From NCBI GenBank assembly GCA_036703985.1, contig DATNQN010000057.1, positions 310,001 to 374,000 of the forward strand: 64,000 nt of DNA, read 5' to 3'. Every line of letters begins with the position of its first letter. The stretch's first letter is position 1. Both the position numbers and the translations under genes were made by a program. Below, in pieces: positions 1 to 11,220 of this stretch. This stretch comes from Leptolyngbyaceae cyanobacterium. GTDB taxonomy: Bacteria; Cyanobacteriota; Cyanobacteriia; Cyanobacteriales; Aerosakkonemataceae. Below the pieces are notes generated by a model. The model saw only the letters and a program-made list of their open reading frames with translations, ran no database searches and had not been told where the DNA came from.

Positions 1-1
1 T

Positions 2-466
2 TTTTTAGCTCAATTGGAAATAGCGATCGCCCTTGACAAGCCAGTAATTATCCATTGTCGAGATGCCGCCGATCGGATGGCCGAGCTATTGGAAGATTTT
101 TGGGATAAAAGAAAGCCAGTAAAGGGAGTGATGCACTGCTGGGGGGGAAACGCTCGAGAAACCAAACGTTTTCTAGATTTAGGCTTCTACATCAGCTTTA
201 GCGGTATAGTCACTTTCAAGAACGCCTCCCAAATTCACGAATCGGCTAAAATCGTACCGGACGATCGCTTACTGATCGAGACTGATTGCCCGTTTTTAGC
301 CCCAGTGCCAAAGCGTGGTAAACGGAACGAACCATCCTACGTCCAGTACGTAGCCCAAGCCTTAGCCAATTTACGAGGGGTTGCTCCGGAAGCGATCGCC
401 AAAACCACAACTGAAAACGCCTGTCAGCTGTTTGGCCTTCCCTCAGTACTAAATACGGGCAACTAA
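2..466 (+). CDS. tatD: TatD family metal-dependent hydrolase, C-terminal part (cut by window edge)
   Basis: This is the C-terminal part of a TatD-type metal-dependent DNase/hydrolase of the amidohydrolase TIM-barrel fold. The reading frame is open to the left edge, so the true start lies outside the window. Metal-ligand motifs are visible: PVIIHCRDA near the left end, GVMHCWGG, and the late acidic motif ETDCPFLAP. Family members remove nucleotides from DNA 3' ends, and some act on D-Tyr-tRNA or in DNA repair; the physiological role in cyanobacteria is not settled. A tatD gene just upstream of rpoB is a common cyanobacterial arrangement (often rpsT-tatD-rpoB), which supports the call. A 620-bp gap separates it from rpoB, so co-transcription is uncertain. 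Confidence 0.9.
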   Translation, partial: FLAQLEIAIALDKPVIIHCRDAADRMAELLEDFWDKRKPVKGVMHCWGGNARETKRFLDLGFYISFSGIVTFKNASQIHESAKIVPDDRLLIETDCPFLAPVPKRGKRNEPSYVQYVAQALANLRGVAPEAIAKTTTENACQLFGLPSVLNTGN

Positions 467-1087
467 GTGCTGAGCGGTCGGACTCCGGACTCCCAAAAGG
501 GGATTCCGGACTATTTTCACGTCAACATACAACAGAAAAGCGCCATAATGTTTAGAGGGTAAGCCAATCTTATTTAGAGGAGTTAGTTTGGAAAGCAACA
601 GATAGCTACTTGGGCCGATCGAAACCCTTTCTTTGGTTGAAATTAACCTCCACCAACAATTCAAACACCCATTTTGCGATCCAAGGGACACATGAGACTC
701 TCTTCAAAAATCAAGAGAATTTCTATAACTTCAACATTTGTGTTTTTGGAGCCTTATTCAATGCCCCCATACGATGGTAAAAGCCTTAAATCGGTCGATT
801 TTTTGGGTAATTTTGGGATGAAAACCAGTCCGCCCTTTCTCTCATCGCCCGGAAAACACCGCTAAATCCTTATAGTTTTATCTAAACTGCCACCAAATAA
901 ATGGATGGAAAGAGGAAAAAATAAACCCAAGCAGTCTTAAAAAAGCCTGTAGGTGTCGGTTCGATCGCTAAAAAGCTCCTCACCCAGACTTAGCTAAAAC
1001 CCACCACCAGAAAAAGCAGTTTTTTCCAAGATAGCATCTCGGCACACCCAACCATCCCACTGTTAAGGAGATCTGTAGTTCGACCTT
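467..1087. other. 620-bp tatD-rpoB intergenic region / rpoB leader
   Basis: I see no convincing gene here. The short frames on both strands have no family resemblance and no ribosome binding site. An imperfect hairpin formed by CCGGACTCCC and GGGGATTCCGG lies at about 485-509, just after the tatD stop. It lacks a T-run on the plus strand. The region presumably carries the rpoB promoter and leader, but I could not identify -35/-10 boxes with confidence. Confidence 0.4.
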
Positions 1088-4000
1088 ATGACTAACCAAA
1101 CCTACACCGCGCCCACAGTTACTTTACCCGACCTAGTGGAAATTCAGCGAGCTAGCTTCCGCTGGTTTCTAGAAGAAGGACTAATAGAAGAATTAAACAG
1201 TTTCTCCCCCATTACAGATTACACCGGCAAGCTGGAACTCCACTTCTTAGGCAAAGACTACAAACTCAAACGGCCTAAATACGACGTAGACGAAGCCAAA
1301 CGGCGCGACAGCACCTATGCCGTCCAGATGTACGTCCCTACTCGTTTGATTAACAAAGAAACCGGGGAAATCAAAGAACAAGAAGTCTTCATCGGTGACC
1401 TACCCCTGATGACAGACCGGGGTACTTTTATTATCAACGGTGCAGAACGAGTAATTGTTAATCAAATCGTTCGATCGCCCGGGGTTTACTACAAATCAGA
1501 AGTAGACAAAAACGGACGCCGCACCTACTCAGCCTCCCTCATTCCCAACCGAGGAGCCTGGTTAAAATTTGAAACAGACAAAAACGACTTAGTGTGGGTA
1601 CGCATTGACAAAACCCGCAAACTCTCAGCCCAAGTCCTGCTAAAAAGCTTGGGACTGACCGATAACGAAATCTTCGATGCCCTGCGTCACCCGGAATATT
1701 TCCAAAAAACCCTGGAAAAAGAAGGTAATCCCAGCGAAGAAGAAGCCTTGATGGAGTTATATCGCAAACTCCGCCCGGGCGAACCACCAACTGTTTCCGG
1801 CGGACAACAACTCCTAGACAGTCGCTTCTTCGACCCCAAACGGTACGACTTAGGACGAGTCGGACGCTACAAGCTCAACAGAAAACTGCGCCTCTCCGTC
1901 CCGGATACCATGCGGGTACTCACCCCACAGGATATCCTCGCCAGCATCGACTACTTGATCAACCTAGAATTCGATATCGGCGGCACCGACGACATCGACC
2001 ACTTGGGTAACCGACGAGTTCGCAGCGTGGGGGAACTGCTGCAAAACCAAGTGCGAGTGGGTTTGAATCGCTTAGAACGCATCATCAGGGAAAGGATGAC
2101 GGTTTCTGACTCGGAATCTCTGACTCCTGCTAGTTTGGTCAACCCCAAACCGTTGGTAGCGGCGATTAAGGAGTTTTTCGGTTCCTCCCAGCTATCTCAG
2201 TTCATGGATCAAACTAATCCGCTGGCGGAACTCACTCACAAGCGGCGACTCTCTGCCCTTGGCCCCGGTGGTTTGACCAGGGAACGGGCGGGTTTTGCGG
2301 TACGGGATATTCACCCCTCTCACTACGGACGGATTTGCCCGATCGAAACTCCAGAAGGGCCAAATGCGGGATTGATCAGTTCCCTGGCAACTCACGCGCG
2401 AGTTAATCAATATGGCTTTTTGGAAACACCTTTCTGGCGAGTGGAAAATGCGATCGTGCAGAGCCACCAGAAACCGGCTTACATGACTGCTGATGAAGAA
2501 GACGACAAGCGCGTTGCCCCAGGGGATATCCCTATTGACGAAACGGGCAGAATCTTGGGGGAAACGGTGCCGGTGCGCTATCGTCAGGAGTTCACCACTA
2601 CTACTCCCGACCAAGTGGACTACGTAGCGGTTTCGCCGGTGCAGATTATTTCCGTGGCTACTTCCTTGATTCCTTTCTTGGAACACGACGATGCTAACCG
2701 CGCCCTGATGGGGTCGAATATGCAGCGGCAGGCGGTGCCGTTGCTGAAACCGGAAAGGCCCTTGGTGGGGACGGGGTTGGAAGCGCAAGCGGCGCGAGAT
2801 TCGGGGATGGTGATCGTTTCCCGGACTGATGGGGAAGTGGTTTACGTGGATGCGACTCGGATTATCGTGAAGTCTCATGGCCGGGATGAAAAAAACCCAC
2901 AGCCGGAAGAAAATTTCCACATCCGGGATTTCGATGATTTGCGGGATAAGAATACCTCGGCTTTTAAGGCGAAGTACGGCAGTTACATCGAGTACCAGAT
3001 CCAAAAATATCAGCGATCGAACCAAGATACCTGCCTCAACCAACGTCCCTTAAGCTATGAAGGGGATATGGTGCAAGTGGGTCAAGTGCTGGCGGACGGT
3101 TCGGCTACCGAAGGAGGGGAAATCGCCCTGGGTCACAACATCCTGGTGGCTTATATGCCTTGGGAAGGCTACAACTACGAGGATGCGATCCTGATTAGCG
3201 AACGGTTGGTGTATGACGATATCTACACCTCCATCCACATCGAAAAATACGAAATCGAAGCCAGACAAACTAAACTCGGGCCAGAAGAAATCACTCGCGA
3301 AATTCCTAACGTGGGGGAAGATGCCCTGCGCCAACTCGACGAAACCGGCATTATCCGCATCGGTGCTTGGGTGGAAGCGGGAGATATCCTGGTGGGCAAA
3401 GTTACGCCGAAGGGAGAGTCCGACCAACCACCGGAAGAAAAGCTGCTGCGGGCAATCTTCGGGGAAAAGGCGCGGGACGTGCGGGATAACTCCCTGCGAG
3501 TTCCCAATGGAGAGAAGGGCAGGGTGGTAGACGTGCGCGTCTTCACTCGCGAACAAGGTGACGAACTGCCCCCAGGCGCAAACATGGTGGTGCGAGTTTA
3601 CGTTGCCCAAAAGCGCAAAATCCAAGTGGGGGATAAAATGGCCGGACGCCACGGCAATAAAGGAATTATTTCCCGCATCCTCCCAGTGGAAGATATGCCT
3701 TACCTGCCCGACGGTACGGCAGTGGATATCGTGCTCAATCCCCTGGGGGTGCCTTCCCGGATGAACGTGGGACAAGTGTTCGAGTGCTTGCTGTCTTGGG
3801 CGGGAGAAAACTTGGGGCTGCGGTTTAAGATCACTCCCTTTGACGAACGCTACGGTCAAGAAGCTTCTCGTCTCACCGTTCACGGCAAGTTGGATCAAGC
3901 TCGAGACGAAACGGGTAAGGAGTGGCTGTTCGATCCAGAACATCCGGGCAAAATCGTGGTCTACGATGGCCGCACCGGGGAACCGTTCGATCGCCCGGTG

Positions 4001-4483
4001 ACGGTGGGCAAAGCTTATATGCTCAAACTCGTCCACTTGGTAGATGACAAAATTCACGCTCGTTCCACTGGCCCCTATTCTCTGGTTACCCAGCAACCCC
4101 TGGGTGGCAAGGCACAACAAGGGGGTCAGCGCTTTGGGGAAATGGAAGTGTGGGCGCTGGAGGCTTTTGGCGCTGCCTATACTTTGCAGGAGTTGCTGAC
4201 GGTGAAATCCGACGATATGCAGGGAAGGAACGAAGCGCTCAACGCGATCGTTAAAGGTAAAGCAATTCCTCGTCCCGGTACGCCAGAATCTTTCAAAGTG
4301 CTGATGCGAGAACTGCAATCTCTTGGATTGGATATTGCAGTACATAAGGTAGAGACTACCGAAGATGGTTCTTCTCGCGATGTGGAAGTAGATTTGATGG
4401 CAGATGTGGGCGGTCGTCGCACTCCTACCAAGCCAACTTACGAATCTCTAACTCGCGAAGACTTAGTGGAAGAGGAAGACTGA
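1088..4483 (+). CDS. rpoB: DNA-directed RNA polymerase beta subunit
   Basis: This is the beta subunit of the bacterial core RNA polymerase, 1131 residues, the usual cyanobacterial length. The N-terminus carries [17 protein letters not shown]. Near residues 400-430 lies the Rif-region signature [14 protein letters not shown] followed by [18 protein letters not shown]. Further on are [12 protein letters not shown] and, near the C-terminus, [18 protein letters not shown], which is the contact to the beta' part. It forms the catalytic centre with the rpoC1 and rpoC2 products. The ATG is the first in-frame start after a TAG five codons upstream. The only purine-rich Shine-Dalgarno-like run, AAGGAG at about 1063-1068, is roughly 19 bases away, which is unusually far. 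It heads the rpoB-rpoC1-rpoC2 operon. Confidence 0.99.
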   Translation: MTNQTYTAPTVTLPDLVEIQRASFRWFLEEGLIEELNSFSPITDYTGKLELHFLGKDYKLKRPKYDVDEAKRRDSTYAVQMYVPTRLINKETGEIKEQEVFIGDLPLMTDRGTFIINGAERVIVNQIVRSPGVYYKSEVDKNGRRTYSASLIPNRGAWLKFETDKNDLVWVRIDKTRKLSAQVLLKSLGLTDNEIFDALRHPEYFQKTLEKEGNPSEEEALMELYRKLRPGEPPTVSGGQQLLDSRFFDPKRYDLGRVGRYKLNRKLRLSVPDTMRVLTPQDILASIDYLINLEFDIGGTDDIDHLGNRRVRSVGELLQNQVRVGLNRLERIIRERMTVSDSESLTPASLVNPKPLVAAIKEFFGSSQLSQFMDQTNPLAELTHKRRLSALGPGGLTRERAGFAVRDIHPSHYGRICPIETPEGPNAGLISSLATHARVNQYGFLETPFWRVENAIVQSHQKPAYMTADEEDDKRVAPGDIPIDETGRILGETVPVRYRQEFTTTTPDQVDYVAVSPVQIISVATSLIPFLEHDDANRALMGSNMQRQAVPLLKPERPLVGTGLEAQAARDSGMVIVSRTDGEVVYVDATRIIVKSHGRDEKNPQPEENFHIRDFDDLRDKNTSAFKAKYGSYIEYQIQKYQRSNQDTCLNQRPLSYEGDMVQVGQVLADGSATEGGEIALGHNILVAYMPWEGYNYEDAILISERLVYDDIYTSIHIEKYEIEARQTKLGPEEITREIPNVGEDALRQLDETGIIRIGAWVEAGDILVGKVTPKGESDQPPEEKLLRAIFGEKARDVRDNSLRVPNGEKGRVVDVRVFTREQGDELPPGANMVVRVYVAQKRKIQVGDKMAGRHGNKGIISRILPVEDMPYLPDGTAVDIVLNPLGVPSRMNVGQVFECLLSWAGENLGLRFKITPFDERYGQEASRLTVHGKLDQARDETGKEWLFDPEHPGKIVVYDGRTGEPFDRPVTVGKAYMLKLVHLVDDKIHARSTGPYSLVTQQPLGGKAQQGGQRFGEMEVWALEAFGAAYTLQELLTVKSDDMQGRNEALNAIVKGKAIPRPGTPESFKVLMRELQSLGLDIAVHKVETTEDGSSRDVEVDLMADVGGRRTPTKPTYESLTREDLVEEED

Positions 4484-4626
4484 TCGGTGCTAAAGGATGA
4501 AGGATGAAGTGTAAAAACTAAAAACTTCATCATTAATCATTTTAGATTTCATCTTTCATCCTGAATTCTGACTCCTGAATTCTGAATTCTGACTGCTTCT
4601 TTTAATCTAAAATCTAAAATCGACTG
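4484..4626. repeat. Heptamer-repeat (STRR-like) spacer between rpoB and rpoC1
   Basis: The 143-bp spacer is built largely of short direct repeats: the AGGATGA/TTCATCC type, then GAATTCT/GACTCCT units, then TCTAAAA units. The AGGATGAAG and CTTCATC runs can pair into a hairpin. No gene is present. The last copy, TCTAAAATCGAC, ends three bases before the rpoC1 ATG. Confidence 0.7.
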
Positions 4627-6504
4627 ATGGCAAAGCTAGAACAAAGATTCGATTACGTAAAAATAGGATTGGCTTCTCCCGATCGGATTCGGCAATGGGG
4701 AGAAAGAACGCTTCCTAACGGACAAATTGTAGGTGAAGTAACCAAGCCAGAAACTATTAATTACCGGACATTAAAACCGGAAATGGACGGGCTTTTTTGC
4801 GAGCGCATTTTCGGCCCTGCCAAAGATTGGGAATGTCATTGTGGAAAATATAAAAGAGTAAGACACAGAGGAATTGTTTGCGAACGGTGCGGCGTAGAAG
4901 TAACGGAGTCGAGAGTGCGCCGTCACCGGATGGGCTTCATTAAATTAGCCGCGCCAGTTGCCCATGTTTGGTATTTAAAAGGTATCCCCAGCTATATTTC
5001 TATTTTGTTAGATATGCCGCTGCGGGATGTGGAGCAGATTGTTTATTTCAATGCTTACGTGGTTCTCAATGCCGGTAATGCAGATAATTTGCAATACAAA
5101 CAGCTGCTAACTGAAGACCAGTGGATGGAAATCGAAGACCAGCTTTATAGCGAAGATACCCATCTATCTGGTATTGAAGTAGGCATTGGTGCGGAAGCCT
5201 TACAAACTCTGCTGCAAAATATTAATTTGGAACAAGAAGCAGAACAACTGCGGGAAGAAATTAACCAAGCGAAGGGTCAAAAACGAGCGAAGTTAATTAA
5301 AAGGCTGCGGGTAATCGATAATTTCATCGCTACTGGTTCTAAACCAGAATGGATGGTATTAAATGTAATCCCGGTGATTCCGCCCGACTTGCGACCGATG
5401 GTGCAGCTAGACGGGGGTCGCTTTGCTACTTCTGATTTGAACGACCTTTACCGTCGGGTAATTAATCGCAACAACCGGTTGGCACGTCTGCAAGAAATTT
5501 TGGCCCCGGAAATCATCGTTCGCAACGAAAAGCGGATGTTGCAGGAGGCAGTGGATGCCTTGATCGATAACGGACGCCGGGGACGGACGGTGGTGGGGGC
5601 AAATAACCGCCCGCTGAAGTCTCTCTCGGATATTATTGAAGGGAAACAAGGCCGCTTCCGGCAAAACTTGTTGGGTAAGCGGGTGGACTATTCCGGACGA
5701 TCGGTAATCGTGGTGGGGCCAAAGCTGAAGATCCACCAGTGCGGTTTGCCGAGGGAAATGGCGATCGAACTTTTTCAACCCTTCGTGATCCATCGCTTAA
5801 TTCGCCAAGGCTTGGTCAACAACATCAAGGCAGCCAAAAAACTGATTCAGCGCAACGACCCCAGCGTGTGGGACGTATTGGAAGAAGTGATCGAGGGACA
5901 CCCGGTACTGCTGAACCGCGCCCCTACCCTACACCGTTTGGGGATTCAAGCTTTTGAGCCGATTTTAGTAGAAGGGCGGGCGATTCAGTTGCATCCCCTG
6001 GTATGTCCGGCTTTTAACGCGGACTTTGACGGCGACCAAATGGCGGTGCACGTACCGCTTTCCTTGGAGTCTCAGGCAGAGGCGCGGTTATTGATGTTGG
6101 CGTCTAATAATATTTTGTCGCCGGCGACGGGAAGGCCGATCGTTACTCCCAGCCAAGACATGGTTTTGGGTTGTTACTATTTAACTGCGGAAAATCCCGT
6201 CTATGCCAGTCAACCGGTCAAGCGCTATTTCTCTTCTTTGGAAGATGTAATTATTGCTTACGACCAAAAGCAACTAGACCTGCACGAATACGTATGGGTA
6301 CGTTACGATGGCCGGGTAGAAACGGGAGATGCCGATGGGGAACCGGTGGAAGTGCTTACCGAACGCGATGGAAGCACCACGCAGGTGTATAAGTCTACCC
6401 GGGTGCGCTTAGACAAAGAAGGCAACCAAATTTCTCAATATATTCGCACTACCCCTGGCAGGATTATTTACAACAAAACCATTCAGGAAGTGTTGCAATT
6501 TTGA
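4627..6504 (+). CDS. rpoC1: DNA-directed RNA polymerase gamma subunit (N-terminal half of beta')
   Basis: In cyanobacteria beta' is split, and this gene encodes the N-terminal part (called gamma), 625 residues. Visible landmarks are the zinc-ribbon cysteines in [13 protein letters not shown] and [11 protein letters not shown] (about residues 70-95), the lid/rudder region with [20 protein letters not shown], the [21 protein letters not shown] block, and the absolutely conserved Mg-binding [12 protein letters not shown] at about residues 465-476. The frame ends with KTIQEVLQF, close to the normal rpoC1 terminus. It sits between rpoB and rpoC2 in one operon. There is no clear Shine-Dalgarno before the ATG; the upstream bases are repeat sequence. 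The start is supported by the conserved N-terminus [20 protein letters not shown]. Confidence 0.99.
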   Translation: MAKLEQRFDYVKIGLASPDRIRQWGERTLPNGQIVGEVTKPETINYRTLKPEMDGLFCERIFGPAKDWECHCGKYKRVRHRGIVCERCGVEVTESRVRRHRMGFIKLAAPVAHVWYLKGIPSYISILLDMPLRDVEQIVYFNAYVVLNAGNADNLQYKQLLTEDQWMEIEDQLYSEDTHLSGIEVGIGAEALQTLLQNINLEQEAEQLREEINQAKGQKRAKLIKRLRVIDNFIATGSKPEWMVLNVIPVIPPDLRPMVQLDGGRFATSDLNDLYRRVINRNNRLARLQEILAPEIIVRNEKRMLQEAVDALIDNGRRGRTVVGANNRPLKSLSDIIEGKQGRFRQNLLGKRVDYSGRSVIVVGPKLKIHQCGLPREMAIELFQPFVIHRLIRQGLVNNIKAAKKLIQRNDPSVWDVLEEVIEGHPVLLNRAPTLHRLGIQAFEPILVEGRAIQLHPLVCPAFNADFDGDQMAVHVPLSLESQAEARLLMLASNNILSPATGRPIVTPSQDMVLGCYYLTAENPVYASQPVKRYFSSLEDVIIAYDQKQLDLHEYVWVRYDGRVETGDADGEPVEVLTERDGSTTQVYKSTRVRLDKEGNQISQYIRTTPGRIIYNKTIQEVLQF

Positions 6505-6729
6505 TCGGTCACGCCAATTCAAAATTCTTGCATTATTAATTCAAAATTACAATCAGTGGGGCTTGTACCCACCGCTGATTGAAGACCACTGAACGAAGTG
6601 CAGTGGGGCTTGTAGCCAGAATTAATCAATTCAAAATAAATCTTCTTCTTAATGCGTGAATTTTGAATTTTGAATTTTGAATTGATTTTACCGATCGCTA
6701 ATAACTAATTTCTAATATCTAAAATCGAC
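6505..6729. repeat. rpoC1-rpoC2 spacer with hairpins and heptamer repeats
   Basis: The spacer is 225 bp. The motif CAGTGGGGCTTGTA occurs twice, at 6554-6567 and 6601-6614. The first copy sits in a bulged hairpin at about 6551-6580 (AATCAGTGGG against CCCA-CCG-CTGATT). A second stem pairs CCACTG at 6586-6591 with CAGTGG at 6601-6606. About 6657-6683 consists of tandem GAATTTT heptamers. The sequence TCTAAAATCGAC immediately precedes the rpoC2 ATG. No coding sequence is apparent. Confidence 0.7.
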
Positions 6730-9700
6730 ATGACTGACTTTGTTTTTCGCAACCGGATTGTTGATAAGGGAGAACTGAAACGGCTGATTTCTTGGTCGTT
6801 TGCTAAATACGGGACGGCTAGAACCGCTCAAGTAGCCGATAAGTTAAAAGATTTGGGTTTTCGTTACGCCACGAAAGCGGGGGTTTCGATTTCCGTTGAT
6901 GACTTGCAGGTTCCCGATAGCAAACAACGGTTATTGGCAGCGGCGGAAGAAGAAATTCGCTTGACGGAACAGCGTTATTCTCGCGGAGAAATTACGGAAG
7001 TAGAACGGTTCCAGAAGGTAATCGATACCTGGAACAGTACTTCCGAACAACTAAAAGATGAGGTGGTGCGGAACTTCCGGAAAAACAATCCCCTCAACTC
7101 GGTGTACATGATGGCATTTTCTGGGGCGCGGGGAAATATTTCCCAGGTGCGCCAGCTGGTGGGAATGCGGGGATTGATGGCCGATCCGCAAGGGGAAATT
7201 ATCGACTTGCCGATCAAGACTAATTTCCGAGAAGGATTGACGGTTACGGAATATATTATTTCTTCTTACGGGGCGAGGAAGGGGTTAGTAGATACGGCTT
7301 TGCGGACGGCGGACTCGGGTTACTTAACTCGCCGTTTGGTGGACGTATCCCAGGATGTGATCATTCGAGAATTCGATTGCGGTACATCGCGGGGGATTAG
7401 CTTGAAGTCGATGACCGATGGCGATCGGGTATTGATACCTTTAAAAGACCGCTTGCTGGGGCGGGTATTGTCCCAAGACGTGCATCATCCGGCGACGGGT
7501 GAGTTGATTGCCAAGCGCAACCAAGATATCGATGACGATTTGGCAGCGGTAATCGGCAAGGCGAAGGTGGAGGAGTTGTTCGTGCGATCGCCCCTCACCT
7601 GCGAGGCGGCGCGATCGGTTTGTCAAACTTGTTACGGTTGGAGTTTGGCCCACGCTACGATGGTGGATTTGGGAGAAGCGGTGGGAATCATCGCCGCCCA
7701 AAGCATCGGGGAACCGGGCACTCAGCTAACCATGCGTACCTTCCACACCGGGGGGGTATTCACCGGGGAAGTAGCCAGACAGTTGCGGGCTCCCAGTGAG
7801 GGGACGGTTCGCTACGGAACAGGGTTACGTACCAGACCCTTCCGCACCCGTCACGGGGAAGAAGCGGGGTTGGCAGAAACTAACGGGGATTTGATTTTCG
7901 GGGAAGAACGCTTCCACATCCTGCAAGGTTCGATCGTTTTGGTAGCCGATGGCCAAAAGGTGAAACACGACCAGATTATGGCGGAGGTGCCGATTACCGG
8001 GCGCAACGTGCGCCGCGCTACGGAAAAAGCCGTGAAGGACGTGGCTTCGGACTTGGCAGGGGAAGTAAAGTTTGCCGATTTGGTGCCGGAAGAAAAGACC
8101 GATCGCCAGGGGAATACGACCCGGATCGCCCAGCGGGGCGGTTTGGTGTGGATTCTTTCCGGGGAAGTATACAACTTACCGCCTGGGGCAGAACCAGTAG
8201 TCAAAAACGGTGACAAAGTAGAAGCTGGCAGCGTGCTGGCTGAAACCAAGTTAATCACCGAACGGGGTGGTGTGGTTCGCTTACCCCAAGAAAATAAGGG
8301 TTCTTCCGGCGGTCGAGAAATCGAGATTATCACGGCTTCGGTGCTGTTGGATACAGCCAGGGTACGGGCAGAAAGCTATCAGGGACGGGATCACTATTTG
8401 ATCGAAACTGATGGCGGTCAACTGTTTTCCTTGAAGGCGACACCGGGTACGAAGGTGTTGAATAACCAGGTGGTGGCGGAGTTGATCGACGATCGCTATC
8501 GGACTGCCACCGGCGGCATCATTAAATATGCCGGAGTAGAAGTTGCCAAGCGCGGTAAAGCCAAACAAGGCTATGAAGTAGTCAAGGGTGGCACGCTGCT
8601 GTGGATTCCGGAAGAGTCCCATGAGGTGAACAAAGATATCTCTTTGTTACTGGTGGAAGACGGGCAATATGTAGAAGCCGGCACCGAGGTAGTAAAAGAT
8701 ATCTTCTGTACTAGTTCCGGCATCATCGAAGTCGTGCAGAAAAACGACATTCTGCGGGAAATCGCGATTAAACCGGGAGATCTGCACTTGGTGGAAGACC
8801 CGGAAGAAGTGATGGCAGCAGATGGCACTTTGGCTAATCCGGGACAGGAAGTTTTACCTGGATTGGTATCGAGTGAGTTGCGCTACATCGAATACGTGGA
8901 AACTCCGGAAGGGCCGGCTTTGTTACTGCGTCCGGTGGTGGAATATCCGATTCCCGACGAGCCTTCCGTGCCCACTCAAACCGGTACTGGCAAATGGGGC
9001 ATTAGCAGCCAATCGGAGGAGATGGGGCAATCTTTGGAACTGCGAGCGGTGCAGCGGTTACCTTATAAAGATGGGGAGCGGGTGAAGTCGGTAGAAGGAC
9101 TGGAACTGCTGCGGACTCAACTGGTTTTGGAAATCGGTCACGATGCGCCCCAATTGGCGGCGGATATCGAACTAGTGCCGGATGCTCAAGACGCCAACTT
9201 GATGAGATTGCAGTTGGTGATTTTGGAATCTTTGGTGATTCGGCGGGATATGGCGGCAGATGCTACCCAAGGCAGTACCCACACTCGGTTGTTGGTGAGC
9301 GATGGGGAAACGATCCAACCGGGAGCAGTAGTAGCTCGCACCGAGATTCAGTGTAAGGAAGCTGGTGAAGTGCGAGGGATCAGAGAAGGTGCCGAAGCGA
9401 TTCGCCGGGTGTTGGTGGTACGAAATGCCGATCGCATTACAGTGCCAACACCAGGAGAAAAACCAACGGTGAAAGCGGGCGATCTACTAGTGGCTGGTTC
9501 GTCTTTGTCTGCCAATATCAAAACGGAGGAATCCGGCTTAGTGGTGGAAGTAGCCGAAGAGCGAGTGGTGCTGCGGATTGCACGTCCTTACCGGGTATCG
9601 AACGGTGCGGTTCTCCATATCGATGATGGGGACTTGGTACAACGGGGCGATAACTTGGTGTTGCTGGTGTTCGAGCGTACCAAAACCGGAGACATCATCC

Positions 9701-10722
9701 AAGGTTTACCTCGGATCGAGGAACTGTTGGAAGCGCGGAAGCCGAAGGAAGCTTGTTTGCTGGCTCGTCGTCCCGGTACGGTACAGATCGTTTACGGCGA
9801 TGACGAACCGGATGAAATTAAGGTAATCGAAAACGATGGGGTGATTGCGGAATATCCTATAGGCCCGGGGCAAAACTTAATCGTTTCCGATGGTCAAGAG
9901 GTGGATGCGGGAGAACCGCTGACTGATGGCCCTGCTAACCCCCACGAGATCTTGGAAATTTTCTTCGATCTCAACCGAGAACAAGCGGGGACTTACGAAG
10001 CGGCGTTAACTGCGCTGAGGGCAACTCAAACTTTCCTGGTCAACGAAGTGCAGTCGGTTTACCAATCTCAAGGGATCGATATCTCCGATAAACACATCGA
10101 AGTGATCGTCCGCCAGATGACTTCTAAGGTGCGGGTGGATGATGGAGGAGATACGACGATGCTCCCCGGCGAGTTGGTGGAACTGCGCCAAATCGAACAG
10201 GTAAATGAAGCGATGTCGATTACCGGCGGTGCGCCTGCCGAGTATACTCCCGTACTGTTGGGGATTACCAAGGCATCGCTGAATACGGATAGCTTTATTT
10301 CCGCTGCTAGTTTCCAAGAAACCACGCGGGTGTTGACGGAAGCTGCGATCGAAGGTAAGTCTGATTGGTTGCGTGGCTTGAAAGAAAACGTAATTATCGG
10401 ACGCTTGATTCCGGCTGGTACTGGTTTCAATACCTATGAAGAGTTGGGTACTCCAGATATCGATTTGAGCTATGAAGGTAGCGTGGTACTGGATGATGAA
10501 ACTGACTTGAAAGAGGTAGTTTTAGACGATCGAACAGCCCGGAGTTATCGAGTCGAATCTAGCTTGGATTCTCCAGCTTTGGGAGTTTCCGATTTTGATT
10601 CAAGAACTTCTTCCGGTGCTAAATATGGCTCTAATTTCTCTTCTTTCTTAGAAGATGATGAGTTGATCGATGACGGTATGGATGAACCAGATGACGACGA
10701 GGACGATGACGACGATTTGTAA
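6730..10722 (+). CDS. rpoC2: DNA-directed RNA polymerase beta' subunit (C-terminal half, with cyanobacterial SI3 insertion)
   Basis: This is the C-terminal half of beta', 1330 residues. The zinc-binding cluster is visible (C in [10 protein letters not shown], then [19 protein letters not shown]). It is followed by the bridge-helix/trigger-loop segment [21 protein letters not shown]. As in other cyanobacteria, a very long SI3 insertion of barrel-sandwich repeats interrupts the trigger loop, from about residue 345 to beyond 960. The conserved continuation [19 protein letters not shown] marks its end. The C-terminal block [32 protein letters not shown] is intact. The tail is strongly acidic and ends DDEDDDDDL. 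It completes the core polymerase with rpoB and rpoC1. A strong hairpin lies just downstream. Confidence 0.99.
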   Translation: MTDFVFRNRIVDKGELKRLISWSFAKYGTARTAQVADKLKDLGFRYATKAGVSISVDDLQVPDSKQRLLAAAEEEIRLTEQRYSRGEITEVERFQKVIDTWNSTSEQLKDEVVRNFRKNNPLNSVYMMAFSGARGNISQVRQLVGMRGLMADPQGEIIDLPIKTNFREGLTVTEYIISSYGARKGLVDTALRTADSGYLTRRLVDVSQDVIIREFDCGTSRGISLKSMTDGDRVLIPLKDRLLGRVLSQDVHHPATGELIAKRNQDIDDDLAAVIGKAKVEELFVRSPLTCEAARSVCQTCYGWSLAHATMVDLGEAVGIIAAQSIGEPGTQLTMRTFHTGGVFTGEVARQLRAPSEGTVRYGTGLRTRPFRTRHGEEAGLAETNGDLIFGEERFHILQGSIVLVADGQKVKHDQIMAEVPITGRNVRRATEKAVKDVASDLAGEVKFADLVPEEKTDRQGNTTRIAQRGGLVWILSGEVYNLPPGAEPVVKNGDKVEAGSVLAETKLITERGGVVRLPQENKGSSGGREIEIITASVLLDTARVRAESYQGRDHYLIETDGGQLFSLKATPGTKVLNNQVVAELIDDRYRTATGGIIKYAGVEVAKRGKAKQGYEVVKGGTLLWIPEESHEVNKDISLLLVEDGQYVEAGTEVVKDIFCTSSGIIEVVQKNDILREIAIKPGDLHLVEDPEEVMAADGTLANPGQEVLPGLVSSELRYIEYVETPEGPALLLRPVVEYPIPDEPSVPTQTGTGKWGISSQSEEMGQSLELRAVQRLPYKDGERVKSVEGLELLRTQLVLEIGHDAPQLAADIELVPDAQDANLMRLQLVILESLVIRRDMAADATQGSTHTRLLVSDGETIQPGAVVARTEIQCKEAGEVRGIREGAEAIRRVLVVRNADRITVPTPGEKPTVKAGDLLVAGSSLSANIKTEESGLVVEVAEERVVLRIARPYRVSNGAVLHIDDGDLVQRGDNLVLLVFERTKTGDIIQGLPRIEELLEARKPKEACLLARRPGTVQIVYGDDEPDEIKVIENDGVIAEYPIGPGQNLIVSDGQEVDAGEPLTDGPANPHEILEIFFDLNREQAGTYEAALTALRATQTFLVNEVQSVYQSQGIDISDKHIEVIVRQMTSKVRVDDGGDTTMLPGELVELRQIEQVNEAMSITGGAPAEYTPVLLGITKASLNTDSFISAASFQETTRVLTEAAIEGKSDWLRGLKENVIIGRLIPAGTGFNTYEELGTPDIDLSYEGSVVLDDETDLKEVVLDDRTARSYRVESSLDSPALGVSDFDSRTSSGAKYGSNFSSFLEDDELIDDGMDEPDDDEDDDDDL

Positions 10723-10749
10723 AGGATGAAGTCTGAAGTCTAAATAATT

Positions 10750-10791
10750 AAAGATAAAGGATGAAGCTTAAAAACTTCATCCTTTATCTTT
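10750..10791 (+). terminator. Hairpin after rpoC2, likely rpo operon terminator
   Basis: A perfect 17-bp inverted repeat begins 27 bases after the rpoC2 stop. The left arm AAAGATAAAGGATGAAG is at 10750-10766, the loop is 8 bases, and the right arm CTTCATCCTTTATCTTT is at 10775-10791, ending in a short T-run. It is built from the same AGGATGAAG repeat found in the rpoB-rpoC1 spacer. Position and shape fit a transcription terminator, but the stem is AT-rich. Confidence 0.6.
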
Positions 10792-11023
10792 TACAGCTCT
10801 TATGTCACTCATCGGCGGGGCAATCGCTAAAAGCCTCATGAGGCAATCAATACAAGCTTTCCTATTAGAAAAAAATGGGTCTTGTATTTGTTATTAGAAA
10901 AGAATCGCGCGATCGCTTGCTATATAAAAGCTCTAGAATTCAGAAATGGCAAATGTTTTCGGAGAGTGACAAAAGAGGATTACAGCGCTTTCCAAGTAAA
11001 TGAGGTACACATAAACTGCTAAC

Positions 11024-11056
11024 AGAAACCCGGTTTCTTCAAGAAACCGGGTTTCT
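11024..11056. repeat. GAAACCCGG palindrome, copy 1
   Basis: This is a perfect 33-bp palindrome: 16-base arms AGAAACCCGGTTTCTT and AAGAAACCGGGTTTCT flank a single C. Very similar copies are at 13044-13076, 13527-13559 and 21817-21849, all between genes. It is a dispersed palindromic repeat that can fold into a strong hairpin. Here it lies between the convergent rpoC2 and htrA-like genes, where it could terminate transcription from either side. Confidence 0.85.
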
Positions 11057-11087
11057 ATCCTGTACTTCACTTAATTGGAATCTGCTG

Positions 11088-11220
11088 TAAGTAGGTAGGT
11101 GTGAAAAAACGAAGGTAAATTTGTAGGGGCGAGCTTAGTTAGAGTGCTTGATATACAACAGTTTTACTTGCTTCCAAAACCCGCCCTGCCCATATGCGTT
11201 TATTCCTGCCATCCTACTTA
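11088..11220. mobile_element. MITE-like element A (about 133 bp), overlapping the protease stop codon
   Basis: This segment is closely similar, in inverted orientation, to 41920-42051. I estimate about 80% identity by eye. Shared blocks include GTGTGAAAAA, CGAAGGTA, ATTTGTAGGGGCG, TTAGTTAGA, CCCGCCCTGCC and GCCATCCTACTTA. Its ends are imperfect inverted repeats (TAAGTAGGTAGG at 11088-11099 against CCATCCTACTTA at 11209-11220). There is no transposase frame inside, so a non-autonomous miniature element is the best description. The right end supplies the TAA stop of the neighbouring protease gene. Confidence 0.65.

Noticed and set aside
449-865. Two short frames in the tatD-rpoB gap
   Set aside because: No start signals, no family likeness and low-complexity sequence. 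The one on the minus strand overlaps the tatD end.
2192-4345. Long open frames on the minus strand opposite rpoB (about 283 and 431 codons)
   Set aside because: They mirror the codon pattern of rpoB, have His/Phe/Arg-rich composition with no family match, and no ribosome binding sites. They are shadows of a highly expressed gene.
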